Shown here: piece by piece, positions 24,454 to 35,700 of the stretch
How positions within the stretch are numbered: the stretch's first letter is position 1
Layout of the letters: each line of letters begins with the position of its first letter
From: Rosa chinensis
Lineage: Eukaryota > Streptophyta > Magnoliopsida > Rosales > Rosaceae
Length of the DNA: 64,000 nucleotides
Reading direction: 5' to 3'
Assembly (NCBI RefSeq): GCF_002994745.2
Contig: NC_037090.1
Span: 40,481,001 to 40,545,000 of the forward strand
Position numbers and translations under genes: made by a program
Notes under the pieces: model-generated
Database searches by the model: none
What the model was told of the DNA's origin: nothing
What the model saw: the letters and a program-made list of their open reading frames with translations, nothing else

Positions 24454-24993
24454 ACCTATGTAAGCATGTTATGGAAGGTTATGAAACAGATGGTTGTAGT
24501 TGTGAGTTATGTGCTTATCTTGTTAGGTTGAGGTGACTTAAGAATGTGTGTCTGCTTTGTGGTTTTGAGTTTACTCATACGAGCTTTCATAAGCTTACCG
24601 GGTTTGTTGTATGGCAATCTGGTGCACTATTCAATGTTGTATGGGTTAATCCTGCATGTCAGAACAATCGTGGCTGAAGCTGAGATCGCGTGCTTACAGC
24701 TACACGGTAGGAAGCAAATTTTGTGACTTTATTGTTGAAAAGACTTTTGTTGTAGTAGCTCTGAGGAGCATTTACTTATTATTTTGTTGTAGCAATTTAA
24801 TTTGTAAATGTGTGTAATATTTGACTTTGCGGACTGAGTTTGTATTGATATAGTGGGTTCAGGGCATTAGTTTTACTTGGTTTAAAAGGAAAAAAATTTC
24901 TAAGTATTCTGTATTGATGGTTGAACCATCACGCATATATAATTATGGAGTTATATATCGATTTTTATTTTTGTTTAAAAATCAGGGCGTGAC
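24454..24993 (+). repeat. 3' fragment of a long LTR related to 13924-17234
   Basis: From about 24560 to 24993 this matches the end of the solo LTR: gagtttactcatacgagctt, the aagcttaccggg block, tggttgaaccatcacgc, and the terminal cagggcgtgaca against ggggcgcgaca. Only the last part of the LTR is present, and its left edge abuts truncated integrase. It is a deletion remnant, not a complete solo LTR. Confidence 0.8.
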
Positions 24994-25377
24994 AAAAACA
25001 ACAGCAGCAAATCGGAGACGGATCAACCAACATGTAGAGAAAAAGATAGCGGGAATGAGAGAGAGCGAGAGAACCGTCCTAAAGCCAGAGCTCGAAAAAC
25101 CGGCGAGAATGTCCTTTAAATAAGGCAAAAAAGAAAGAAAAAAAAATAGTGGCATAATCGTCCTTTCATAAGGGGAGAAAAAACAGTCAGATCACACGAG
25201 AGAGTAAGGGCAAGACCGTCTCCAATTTTCACGTAGCCCCACGCAAACACCAATCGAAATAAACAGGAAAATTGACTACGGGTGTAAAAATCGGTCGGTG
25301 TCCCAACCGCGTATGCAAGCAGCTTCTGATCCTTAATAACCAAGTAGCCCCTGAAAAGAAAGCCCACGCGTATCCAG
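24994..25377. other. Upstream region of the ALY/THO4 gene
   Basis: About 380 bases between the LTR fragment and the gene's putative start. It is rich in purines and CG, with no repeat recognised. A TTTAAATA at about 25114 is a weak TATA candidate, but too far upstream of the telo-box to assign. The LTR fragment therefore ends within 400 bp of the promoter. Confidence 0.45.
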
Positions 25378-25392
25378 AAAACCCTAAAACCC
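25377..25392 (+). promoter_or_regulatory. Telo-box in ALY 5' region
   Basis: AAAACCCTAAAACCCC contains AAACCCTAA, the plant telo-box found near transcription starts of genes for RNA and protein synthesis factors. It precedes a pyrimidine-rich stretch (ctctctggtctcccttcgc) typical of 5' UTRs. Confidence 0.6.
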
Positions 25393-25458
25393 CGTATCCC
25401 CTCTCTGGTCTCCCTTCGCTTATCTCTCTCGCAACTCTTCGGATCTAATCGTCTCCTG

Positions 25459-25727
25459 GTATGTAAATCTTTATATCTCTAATTCTTTATTACCTTGCGT
25501 TGTCTAGGGTTTCTGATTCAATTTCGCTTCAGATTTGTGGTTTTCTCTTTGTTTTGTGTGTGAAAAGATCTCGTTTGATGTAGGTTTTCTTAGATCTGAT
25601 TGCTTCTTGTTCGATTTTCCTTACGCTCGGCTGTTCTGAATTTTAGTATTGGAAAGTTGAAATATGATTTGAAATATGTAATTCTTGGCGAAAGTTGTGA
25701 TTGATGAGTTGGAGATTTGGATTGCAG
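25459..25727 (+). other. Probable 5' UTR intron of the ALY gene
   Basis: Donor ctcctg|gtatgt and acceptor ttgcag|atctag bracket a T-rich stretch ending 40 bases before the ATG at 25768. 5' UTR introns are common in plant genes of this type. Inferred from splice signals only. Confidence 0.6.
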
Positions 25728-25767
25728 ATCTAGAGCGCTCCAGCATCCGACTTGTAATCTGATTTCG

Positions 25768-28700
25768 ATGACTACTACTTTGGATATGTCCCTTGATGAT
25801 ATGATTAAGAGCAAAAGGGGTAATCGTGATAGAAACAGAGAACGTGGCAGGGCTCCTCGCGGTGGTCGTGGCCGTGGCGGCCGTGGGTCCCGTGGGTCTT
25901 TTATGGGTGGAAGAATGACAGGGGCAGTTCGGAGAGGTCCTCCCCCCGCAATAAATACTCGACCATCTGCCCACACCATTGCCAAGGCAAGCTAAAAACT
26001 GTAGATGTTTTATGATATGCTTGAGAATATGATTTTAAAACGGTTTAGAGAGGATCTGTAGCGACTGTTGTTCATGGAGATACTCATTTTGGCTCATCCT
26101 CCAAACCACTACCGTCGCCCCACCCCCCTTGTCTTCAAGATTTGTCTGTTCTTGTTGGTTATTTGGGTTAATTTTCTGGGGACTTTGAGGAATGGCGAAT
26201 TATCTTGTTATTCATTCATAACCTGACATTTCTTTATCCCATCTGGATCTTTTTCTGCATGCTTTCATCAGTCCTTCCGCAGAACCAAGCGTTTTCCGTG
26301 GCAGCCAGATTTGTTTGAAGAAAGCCTTAGAGCTGCAGGGATTTCAGGGATTGAAATCGGCACAAAATTATATGTGTCGAACTTGCACTATGGAGTGACA
26401 AATGAGGATATAAGGGTACAACTTGAGCCATATACTTTCAACTTAAGCGCTTTCAATAACAAATTTCATGTATCGATCTGTTGAAACATCGAGTTGCAAC
26501 TCAGGAACTCTTCTCTGAGATCGGAGAGCTGAAGCGATATGCAGTTCATTTTGATAAAAATGGACGACCAAGTGTGAGCTTTTTTGAACTCTTCCTTTCA
26601 TTCTCTGTCTTGTTCTTCTTTGTTTGTTGTTGTTCCTTTTTTCTTTTTTCTTCTTTTTCTGCCTTGTTGGGATTTATTTTGCGATACCAGGATTAATTAT
26701 AATTTCAACTTTCTTGATTGGAGCAACAAACAACAATATGCAAATATCTACTGCCTCAGCCCAGAGCCCAGACAATTGTTATTGAGTGGGAGATTTCCGT
26801 TGTTAGAATCAGAGACTAATTTCTTCAGAACATTTTAGCTGTTCGGATCCATTAGTATAAAGTTTCTCATAATGTGGGAGTTTTTGATGATGAAGGACTC
26901 AGATGTTGACTTTTAGCATCCGTTTAGTCTTGTCAAATTTCTGATATTGGTATTAGATTAGGCACTTGGCTTTTTTAGCATATGTTGACTTTATTGATTA
27001 TACCGTGGTAGCAAGCATTTAGTCTTGTGAGGTTCGTGTATATATAAAAACTACGAAGCAATTGTCTTTGTTACAGACCACACACAGTTACTTGCTCACT
27101 GAAGCTAGTTAGTGTGGTCCCCATGATTTACCAAACAATGATTAGTACCATCCTCCAGAATATTGCAGTGTACTTGGTTCAACTATGTTAAGTTACATGT
27201 CCAAAAGAATTTTGAAAGTATAAAAGCACCTACAAGTTAAATACCTTCCCACCTTTTTAAGAGGCATTTGTCTTCATGTTTGTGTCATCATTTTGTTTTG
27301 TGCAAGTACAAGTTTTTGGCTGGTAGGTTCTAAGAAAAGCCACCCGAAAGTGGTATTGTGCTATATGTTTTGTTAGATAGTCTGTTATCATCAGCATATG
27401 CATCACTGTAGATCTTGATGTGTATTTTGACATGGGTTATTACTTTTTATTATGCATCTTCCATAGTCCCATACATCCATTCAGGATTCTTTGTAGTTTT
27501 GGATATGTTGTGGTTCTCTATCTGCCATAGGATTCTATGATGCTGTGTTATTCATTTATATCTGCCGTTGGATATAATTTACTACTATCTGATATTGAAG
27601 TTTCAAGCAGAGAATAATCTGTTTTGTTTTGTCACAGGGCTCAGCTGAAGTGGTTTATACCAGAAGAAGTGATGCATTTGCAGCATTGAAACGCTATAAT
27701 AATGTCCTATTGGATGGGAAGCCTATGAAGATCGAGATTGTTGGTGCCAATGAGGGAATGCCAATTTCTGCACGTGTCAATGTGACAGGAGTACAAGGAA
27801 GAAAGAAGAGGACAGTTGTAATGACGTATGATCTACACCCTCTGTTTCTACTCTTTTTTATTGTTATCATTTGTTGCATAAAGCTGATGGATCATCATAT
27901 TCTGCTTAAAAAGAACATGGATAGTTGATGATGGCCTCGGTTAATTGTTTCATTAGTCACATATGGCTTAATGTATACCTATTCTTTTAGTTTGCAAATC
28001 ATTGATCCGGATAAAAAATTGTACAATTCAAGTAGGTAGGTCACCAGTAGAATTCCCTAACTGTAATTTTGCTTTTTCGTATTTACTTAACAATTTTACT
28101 GGAACATTGGAGAAATCTCTAGGCTGGGTAGAAAGTATAATTATAATTGTGGATCTTCTCACATTTGCATTATCTGATATCTTTTTAAATGTTAAGAACA
28201 AGCATTCTGATCATTGTTTTGTTAGATCCTAAAGTTATCCAACTCACAAGTGATGCTTACACTGGAAATATTTTGGTTGTCTCTGGTCATGTAGTTATTG
28301 CCCTATCAGCTCTATAAAAGCGAACAATTTTTATCTGCTACTCTGGTGAATTTGTATCTTGCAAAAAAAAAACAAAAGAAAAAAAAAAGAATCTTTCATT
28401 ACTATCTGTACTTGACTCAAACTTGCTTTAAATACAGGCCCAGACCTGGTCATGCTGGTGGCTATGCTTTGCCTGCGGTTAATCGTGGTCCTGGCCCTTC
28501 TAGGTGAGTTCTTATCTGTTGATATTGTTAATATGACATTTTGTATTTGAACTTGAAAAAAAAAAAAAAACAATGTATGTTATTTTCAATATGCTTGCTT
28601 GATTTACATGTTTGAAAGATTTTCATGAATAACCCATCTCCGGTGTTAGGTCAATGTCTCTTAGTCTATTTTCAGATGATCCATGAGCCAAAAATAAATG

Positions 28701-30647
28701 GCTAACAATTAATAAGTAAATATGTTAAGATATGCACCCATGAACCAATAAGGTAATTAATTATGAGTAGATTGCATTCTACGGTAAGACTGTTGAGATA
28801 TGAACACTTAGTCTATTACTGTAACAAGGGCACTTGCCATGTTTATAGTTTGGTAATAATCTAGCCTTATGTAGAGCCTGCAAGTACTTTAAATGTTCAT
28901 CCAATGTCATTGAACATGGTAAGTGCCTTGTGAAAATGAAATTTAACATACTGACGGGTAAGGATAACTCGTAATTTGCCTAATAGATGTTAAACTTTAT
29001 TGAATAATATCTATAAAATTGAAATAGCACTTCAATACTTAAATTTAAAAGCTCTCATTTGCACTCATGTGGTATAGTGGTCTTGACAGATATTACCAAG
29101 CTCTGATGTGGGCTTCTGATTTTCTTGTTTTTGTTTGCATGGCTCAATATGTGCATGTTTTCTGGGTTCTGGGTGTGTTATTTTTAAGCTTATATCTGTT
29201 CTTGTTCAGTTTGACTTGTGAGAGGGCATTTTGAAATTGTGGGTAACTGCTGGTTACCTACTTCAGTCACCAGGCATTAAGTAGTCTGGAAGAGACTGAT
29301 ACAAAAAAATATTGAATTGAGTTAGGATGGAAATAAAAGGTTGAAATCGGATGGAAGAGGATAGTTTAGTGAATTCCTCAGAATAAGAACTAATGAGCTA
29401 GACTCTTGAAATTTCCACCTCTCCCTTCTATAGCAGCTTATGGTCCTACTTACCCACCATTTCCAAACAGAAAATTAGTATAGTTTGTGCTCCCTCCCCA
29501 CCACTCCTATCCAGTTGTCACCAACTTTCCAGGCCATGGTACTCTAATCTTGATGGGCTTAGTGAGGAACTCACAAGTTAGGTCATGCGTACATAAGCAT
29601 AACAATTCTTAACTACAGATGCAGGATACTGAGATATGTATGGAGTAAGATATGGATGGGGAAGTAAAGTACAAACCCTAGTCTTTGTTTTGTCGAACTT
29701 TTAAAGAAAAGGGAAAGGAACCTGTCCAGGTGAGTTCTTTGTTCAAGCTTTTGTGCAATCTGAAAATGTACACAATAAAGAATGTGTTGTACAAAAACCT
29801 AAATCACCACCTCTGTTTTTTATTCAGGGACAGTTTTAGAAAATACTGTTTTATAGATGTAGTCTGACCTTTAGCATAATAGAATCACAATCAGACCCTC
29901 AAGTCAAATGCAGTATCTGGACATGTGTTGGGTCATAATACAGGCACACTCAGGCTGCTTAATGGCTGATGTCTTTTGTGCTTGTTTTATGGTTGAGAGT
30001 CTATGTATGGTCACATAATTTAGTTCTCCATTAGTCCTCTACAGTCCGCTTAACGGCTGATGTCTTTTGTGCTTGTTTCATGGTTGATATAGTCTCTGTA
30101 TGGTCACATAATTTGGTTCTCCATTAGTGAGAACTTAAATGTAATAAGATGTTATTGGTCCTAGTTATGTCAAACTCTGTGTTTGAATTCATGGGGTAAA
30201 GTAAAAAGAGAATTCATAGTAGCCAAAGATCATCTTTTATCTAGTGATCATAATTTTTTTTTTTTTGAGAAGATGCTTGGCATAGCCACTTAGTATATGC
30301 TTGATTTCAGTATTAGCTACTGCATTTGGAAGTGTGCTTATGTTTGTTGCTGCTGGGTTTTATAGTAGGAGCAGTCATGGAGGGATCAGGAATCAGTATA
30401 TATGCATAAAAAGTTGTATTTCAGTAGTTGCTGCATTTCAATGTGTGCTTATATTTGTTACTGTGTTTATAGGAGCACTCGTGGAGGGATCAGGAATGGC
30501 CGTGGAATTCCACGTGGTCGTGGTCGTGGTCGTGGGCGTGGGCGTGGGCATGGACAAGGACCTGAGAGGAAGAAACCTGTTGACAAGTCAGTTGATGAAC
30601 TTGACAAGGAACTTGATAGCTATCATGCAGAAGCCATGCAAACTTAG
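25768..30647 (+). CDS. ALY: THO complex subunit 4 / ALY-type mRNA export factor, six coding exons
   Basis: Coding exons: 25768-25986, 26272-26415, 26505-26573, 27638-27825, 28438-28503 and 30473-30647, together 861 bases (286 aa). N-terminal MSLDDMIK (residues ~7-14) is a UAP56/DEAD-helicase binding motif. An Arg-Gly-rich region follows, then an RRM at about 106-180 with RNP2 LYVSNL and RNP1 region GSAEVVY. A second RGG block (RGRGRGRGRG) precedes a C-terminal helicase-binding motif (SVDELDKELDSYH). The protein is a nuclear adaptor that couples transcription and splicing to mRNA export through TREX. All joins keep frame. Intron 1 begins GC, not GT, because the next GT lies past an in-frame stop. 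A likely 5' UTR intron spans 25459-25727. Confident identification. Confidence 0.93.
25987..26271 (+). other. Putative GC-AG intron 1 of the ALY gene
   Basis: Exon 1 ends ...GCCAAG and is followed by gcaagctaa. Protein continuity into SFRRTKRFPWQ and the in-frame TAA three codons later force the junction at AAG|GCAAGC. The acceptor is ttcatcag at 26271. GC donors need otherwise strong U1 pairing; here AAG|GCAAG fits. Confidence 0.75.
30304..30501 (+). repeat. Tandem duplication of intron-5 acceptor and exon-6 start
   Basis: Copy 1 (30304-30396) and copy 2 (30418-30501) share tttcagta, gctgcattt, gtgtgcttat, the ttatag acceptor and gtcatgg/ctcgtgg-agggatcaggaat. Copy 2 is the real exon-6 start. 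Copy 1 has its own tag acceptor and an exon-like stretch that stays open across the following sequence for some distance, making it a decoy acceptor or alternative exon. Confidence 0.75.
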
Positions 30648-30860
30648 TTAAATGAAGCTGTGGAAGTTGCCAGTATTAATCAATAGTAGCTATGCTATCT
30701 GTACAAAAGTGGCCAATTGTAATTTTGGGAATACTAACTAATTCTGCTCGATTTCGCCATGCTTTGAATTCTAGGCAAGTAAATTTAGAGGAGTTGAAGG
30801 CTTTAAGCTGTTGGTTGATTTTGAAACTCTGGTTTTGTTCTGAAATCTATTTGCTTCATG

Positions 30861-30866
30861 AATAAA
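30861..30866 (+). terminator. Candidate polyadenylation signal of the ALY gene
   Basis: AATAAA about 215 bases after the stop codon, within T-rich 3' sequence. Weak by itself. Confidence 0.4.
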
Positions 30867-31029
30867 CCCGGTTTGTGTTGTTTTCCTTTAAAGCCGTTTA
30901 GTCTACTTATTCATAGAGTCAGTCTACCTTTATATTAAATTTAGTTGACTTGATGTATTGGTATATAAATGTACCGTTGAATTTTTCAAGTTTGAATGTG
31001 CAACTTGTATTGTATTTGTGGAGTTTGCC

Positions 31030-31900
31030 ATGATCAGTCTTTTGTGCGGATGTGACTGACGGACACCCAGCTTTTCCCTTTTAGCTGCGCCAAGTGACAG
31101 AGTTGTCTCAACTTGGGAGGTTAAGAGTAGAGAGGCCTATCGTTTCAAAAAAAAAAAAAAAAAAAGAATAGAGAGGCTTGGCAATGTACTCAAATTTATT
31201 ATAGTAGCAGCGAGAAGAACAAAGCCTCAACAAATACAACTAATCTGCCAGCTTAAAGGGAAACCAATTTAGAAGCAGCAATGCTAGTTACAGTACCACT
31301 GATTTCCATTATTGCTAACAAACTTCCGGCCAATCTGGTTTCAATATGGTGATAATTTGGCTTTCAACATACCAACTTCCATACCTTCAACCTTTTGCAG
31401 AAGCAACACCATTATATAACATGTTCAAATTTTTTTTAAAAAAACATACATTCTTCAGTCTTGCCATCCTAACCGTACCTGGTCTTGCCAAAAAAGCAAG
31501 AAAAACTGAGACAAGTTTTAGAACGTACCATCGCAAAATGACTAAGAGCTGCTCTATCATGCTAAACTCACGAGCTTCAGATGATCAACACGTGGCAGAT
31601 AGATGTAAAGCATTACAAGACTAACCAACAAGTACTTGCACAGAGGGAATTTTACCGAACTAGGAGCAGTAACAGGATTGAAAAGCTAATGGTGCCTTAA
31701 CACACCTCCTCAGCTTGAAGAAGCTTCAAGCTGCAGCAAAGATAAGTAAGTTGTAACACCTCAGATTGAAGATTGGGCAGCTAGTAATGTTTGTTTCAAC
31801 CAGGAGGAAAAAGAGGAAGTGATGGCCATAATTCCATAGGTTGACAAGCTTTCCTACAGTTACTCACATTTCTGACTTTTTTGAGCTCCATTGTCAGCTG
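31030..31900. other. Spacer without recognised gene
   Basis: Contains a run of about 20 A at 31147-31165 flanked by similar aga-tagagaggc stretches, a possible small poly(A) retro-insertion with almost no body. The frame at 31346-31624 has no recognisable motif. Nothing else supported. Confidence 0.35.
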
Positions 31901-31969
31901 TTCTATCAATTCTTGATGTTCCAATGTGTTTGGATCCTCAGAATCATAAGCTGCCAAATCTTGACAACT

Positions 31970-32160
31970 AATTTGCTACTTAGAAATCAACAATGCCATC
32001 AAAAGCTTCATCTTGAAATGTTGCCTCAACTGCTTTGCGAGCCTCTCTTCTGTCATCCCTTCTTTGCAGAGAGCATCAAAAAGCGCTGTCAAAGTTATCA
32101 TATCAGGTAGTATGCCCAAACCAACCATTTCATAAAACAACCTTGTGGCTTCACCTCATT
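31970..32160 (-). pseudogene. C-terminal remnant of a pentatricopeptide repeat (PPR) gene
   Basis: Read on the minus strand from 32155, the frame gives GEATRLFYEMVGLGILPD followed by MITLTALFDALCKEGMTEE, the pattern of P-type PPR repeats, then LAKQLRQHF and a stop near 31978. PPR proteins bind organellar RNA. Only about one and a half repeats remain and no start is present, so this is a gene fragment. It sits in one arm of an inverted repeat whose other arm encodes the same motif on the plus strand. Confidence 0.65.
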
Positions 32161-32252
32161 GAAAACAACCTTGTGGCTTCACCGCATTGTGATGTATTGC
32201 ACATGCCACAACAATGGGGTGAAGCCACAAGGTTGTTTGATGAAATGGTTGG
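32118..32252. repeat. Inverted repeat of PPR sequence
   Basis: Left arm 32120-32160 (ccaaccatttcat...cttcacctcatt) is the reverse complement, with few mismatches, of right arm 32212-32252 (caatggggtgaag...atgaaatggttgg). Inside, aaaacaaccttgtggcttcacc is also directly repeated (32136 and 32163). The plus-strand arm encodes WGEATRLFDEMVG. A transcript would form a hairpin of about 40 bp. Confidence 0.8.
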
Positions 32253-32259
32253 AATGGTT

Positions 32260-33450
32260 GGAATTGATGATTGCTCTTAAGGTAACCTGTATCATTTTTG
32301 AAAGTTCTAAATGATGCTTGCCGGTGCCGGTCGACAGCAGAGAGGATGAGGAGGGTTTGGCCAATCTCTCTAGAGACCTGCTTGAGGTAGTGATTAGTTA
32401 CGGAAAAAAAAAAAATATATATATATATATTTATATACCTAGATTATTTCCCTTTGCACTGGATAAAATTTAGCCAATTTATCACTTGCCCATAAAAACT
32501 GTTTTCTTTTACTCTGAGGCGATTGATGGCTTTGGTTGGTCTTGCTGGTGTGAGTTTGGGGGAAAAGTCTTTTAGACAGAGACCCCCCTCCTCGATTGTC
32601 AATATCCATCCATCTATCCAGTAAGTCTATCTCTCTCATGGCCTCCTTGTGTTAAATATGAGCCCCCAACAACATCAATGTGAAAATATGATCTCCAAAC
32701 CCAGTGGCGAACGAGAAATACATTATACACGGGGGCAAATATTTTTTATTTTTAAAAAAAACGAATACAAAATAAAAATACGATTTTTTATTTTATTTTT
32801 GTATAGCGATAATATTTCTAATTCAAAACACAAAAGCATTTACAATCAATCCATTACATTTGCAATATAGGAAGCACAAAAAGTTCAGTACTTTCACAGC
32901 AAAACAGAAACAATACTGTTAAGTAAATGTCTATAAACTGATGTCTGTAAAGTGAGAGGATGATGAACTAACCAACTTGCAAGATAGGAACCAATAGTTA
33001 TTTGAATTCAGGAAGAATCATATTATAGACTATTTTCTTTGCATAAGAGTATTTCTAACAGATTTATTATTTATTATTTTATTCTATTTTATTTTAGAGA
33101 AAAAAAAGCGTTTTTTTACTTCAAAAGCTTCCCTATACTTATCTCTAATTTAGAGAAAGTGAAGATAGAGAAAAAAAATATATTGAATTTATTATTCCAA
33201 GAGCAACAAAATGATTAGTGCCTTAGTAGAATTGGAAAATAAAATAAAATAAAATAATAGAGATCCCATTTACTTATTAGGTATTTTTAGTTTTAATATT
33301 TCTTCTCATATCTGCTATCCCAAACCCTAGCCGCCATAGGCTAAACTATTAGCTTCTTCACTGTGCTGTTGCGCGCGCTGATCCTCGCCATCACAGTCGT
33401 TTTGCAATTAATTTAACATCCATACTCAAAGAAAATGATGAAAATTCTTT
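32260..33450. other. AT-rich spacer without recognised gene
   Basis: Contains (TA)n at about 32413-32432 and a CAGTGGCGAACGAG start at 32702 followed by a acgggggcaaat block, resembling a terminus of a hAT-like or related DNA element, but its partner end was not found. 33060-33300 is homopolymer-rich. No coding sequence supported. Confidence 0.35.
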
Positions 33451-33459
33451 TTTCTAAAT

Positions 33460-33725
33460 TACCCATAGGCAACATCTTCCACTTCAACAAAAGGCCTTCA
33501 TGGTTTAGCAAGATCAACCTCTATACATACTCTAGCAAATTTACTCTTAGATTGTGCAAGAGCTTGTTGATCCATCTTTAGCACATTACTAATAGTTCTT
33601 CCAATCTCAGCTGCAATATAAGTTTTGAAGCATTCGATAGGGATTTGCAAAAATGTTCAAGTTCCGAACTCAATTTAGTAACCATTTCGAATCCATTTGC
33701 GTTGGATTTATGAAGTAGATGCATC
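33460..33725 (-). pseudogene. LINE ORF1-type (DUF4283-like) remnant
   Basis: On the minus strand a frame reads AEIGRTISNVLKMDQQALAQ and then SKFARVCIEVDLAKP, the conserved pattern of the DUF4283 domain of plant L1-type retrotransposon ORF1 proteins. An in-frame stop follows the DLAKP motif. The remnant is short and broken. No zinc knuckle or endonuclease is seen nearby. Family assignment is from motif memory. Confidence 0.6.
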
Positions 33726-33729
33726 ACCT

Positions 33730-34560
33730 CCACCTCCCAGTGAAAGGGCAGAGAACGTGAAGACCAGTGTCAGATTGTCGGGGCGGAAATAATGAAGGTC
33801 AATCCGTCAATCGTAGGGAGAAGCAAAGTCAATGAGGGCCAACATATTATTTTTTGGAAAAAGAGAGAAGAGTGTGAGGCGCATTCTCTTAAAGCTCGAA
33901 GAATTTTTTTTAGAACAATTTTTTTGCATGTATGGTTCTATTTTCTAGCAGTAATGGTGGGCGGACTTCAAAAATTCTTTGAATGAGTTTTCGACCTTGT
34001 TTTGAGTTTTGACATGTAATTAATACATGAAGTATTTTTGGATGTCTAGTTTACTATTAATTTTCAAGGTCTTTGGGTAAGGTTTGTTTTGTAAGTGCAA
34101 GTTAGTAAGTTATATGACCCACATCGTGAGTGTCACAGTGGCTCTAGAGGGATCTAGAAAGTTCAAGTTCATTTGTTCTTTTTCTTTGATCACATCAACA
34201 ACTCATTAATTACAATGTTTTCGGTGAGTCAAACTCACGACTTCTCACTTACAAAGATGAGAGTTATACCATTAGATCAAATGATTCAGTTTGATTTGTT
34301 TTGATTGCACTCCATTTATTAAGCATTCTACTATATTGTTGTATCGATAGGCTTGTTATCAAAATCGACTCGACATATGATCGAAATACGCTAGTGTATT
34401 TAAAAATATTTACCGTTCGATTTTGATCTGACGGTGGTTGTCACATTGTTGCTAGAAGTCCTCGACTAGTCTAGATAGACGACCCAAAAAGGAAGATGAC
34501 AATTCTAGACTATACCGGAGGCTTCTCACATCTCCTTTACATTTGCTCTCCTGTCCTCCC
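33730..34560. other. Spacer upstream of the Hikeshi-like gene
   Basis: No recognisable gene; the small plus frame 33792-33986 has no known motif. The last ~60 bases before 34600 are pyrimidine-rich and likely belong to the promoter or 5' UTR of the next gene. Confidence 0.35.
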
Positions 34561-34596
34561 TCACCGTTACACTCACACTCTCTCTTCTGCTAAACA

Positions 34597-34620
34597 AAAC
34601 CCTAAAACCCTAAACTCTAC
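34597..34620 (+). promoter_or_regulatory. Double telo-box before the Hikeshi-like gene
   Basis: AAAACCCTAAAACCCTAAAC (two overlapping AAACCCTAA-like motifs) lies about 25 bases before the ATG, probably in the 5' UTR. Confidence 0.65.
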
Positions 34621-34643
34621 TCCACAGAAAGAAGAAGAAGAAG

Positions 34644-35299
34644 ATGTTTGGGGTTGTTTTCCCCAACCGTAGCTTCCCAATGGACATCTCCTCCTTCTCC
34701 CAAATCGACACTTTCCATTGGGTCCTCGACATGAACACCTTCGTAGGTAATTAATCAATCAATCAATCTTCTCTGCTTTTCAATTTTGGTTTGCATCAAT
34801 CACACTAAGCAAGCTCCTCCTCTCGATTCCGATCACAGGTGAGGCGTACGATCAGGTTCGTGAAATGTGCATATTCCTTTTAAACGGCTTCCAGCTGCCG
34901 GCGGACAAAGCCCTAGCCGTTTACATCCAGTCTCCCGGCTCCGCCTTCCTCTTCTGCGGCGCCGTCACCGTCGCTCGCCCCTCGGCGGTGCTCGCCCTCC
35001 CCTGGCCGGAGCCCGGTGGCCAGCTCCAGCTCACCGCCGACGCCGCCCCACTCTCCGCCAAGATCGGGGTCTCGGTCGAGGACCTGGCCACGCTGCCGTC
35101 TCTGGATGTCACCGCCGAGAAGCGAATCGAGCGTTTGGCGATGAAGGTTGGGGAGAATCTCTTCAATTTTATGCAGTCGTTCTGTGGCGTCGATGGCTCC
35201 AAGCTGGTGGTGCCCATGGATATATTGGATCGGTGGTTCAAGAAGTTCCAGGAGAGGGCTAAGCGAGACCCCGAGTACTTGAAGGGCTTCGTTTTGTAA
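34644..35299 (+). CDS. HKL: Hikeshi-like HSP70 nuclear import protein, two exons
   Basis: Exon 1 34644-34746 and exon 2 34839-35299, 564 bases, 187 aa. Protein starts MFGVVFPNRSFPMDISSF and ends KRDPEYLKGFVL. The whole length matches the eukaryotic Hikeshi/OPI10 family: N-terminal globular domain with FVGEAYDQVREMCIFLLN, the YIQSPGSAFLFCGAVT stretch and PWPEPGG, then a helical C-terminal part with VDGSKLVVPMDILDRWFKKF. Hikeshi carries HSP70 through nuclear pores during heat stress; the plant homologue is linked to thermotolerance. The intron (34747-34838) has GT-AG borders and splits a Gly codon. The start is chosen because MFGVVFPN is the conserved family start and has a clean telo-box leader. 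Intact. Confidence 0.93.
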
Positions 35300-35496
35300 T
35301 TCTGTAAGTCTTGCTTGTTCACTTTTTTCTTTTAACTCTATCGACCTTTCTGTAAACTCTGAATCCTTTCCACTCAATCTTCTGTAGAATTTTCACTTGT
35401 TAGGACTTTGCTTCTTTCAATCTGACAGTGAGAAACCCCCAAATTTGGGGATCCGTGTGTGAATTGTTTAATCTTCTATGAATGACATCTATCTTG

Positions 35497-35700
35497 TTAC
35501 ATTGATTCAAAACCATTTATTTTCATAATAAACAATGAAGATTCGGAAAAAAAACCACGGGATATAACAGCATGATGCAGAGAAAGAGGCAATGGAATAT
35601 GAGAAACAGGCCAATTCGGAATCTCATTCCTCCACTTCATATGAGCATTAGAAAAGCTAATGGCAGATTTAGCTACCTGATGTGCTAACATTAACGTCTC
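35497..35700 (-). pseudogene. LINE RNase H 3'-end remnant
   Basis: The minus-strand frame reads LAHQVAKSAISF and then RNEIPNWPVSHIPLPL, resembling the C-terminal end of the RNase H domain of plant L1 elements (the SLAH.LAK motif and following Trp-Pro stretch). It stops at 35497. It is 5' truncated and no target duplication was identified. It lies about 200 bases past the Hikeshi-like gene, in opposite orientation. Confidence 0.5.

Noticed and set aside
31120..31185. Possible SINE with poly(A) and flanking repeats
   Set aside because: The similar flanks leave almost no body between them, and no tRNA-like promoter boxes are visible.
34867..35377. Long frames on both strands overlapping the Hikeshi-like gene
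   Set aside because: Shadows of the real exon in other frames; they lack family similarity.
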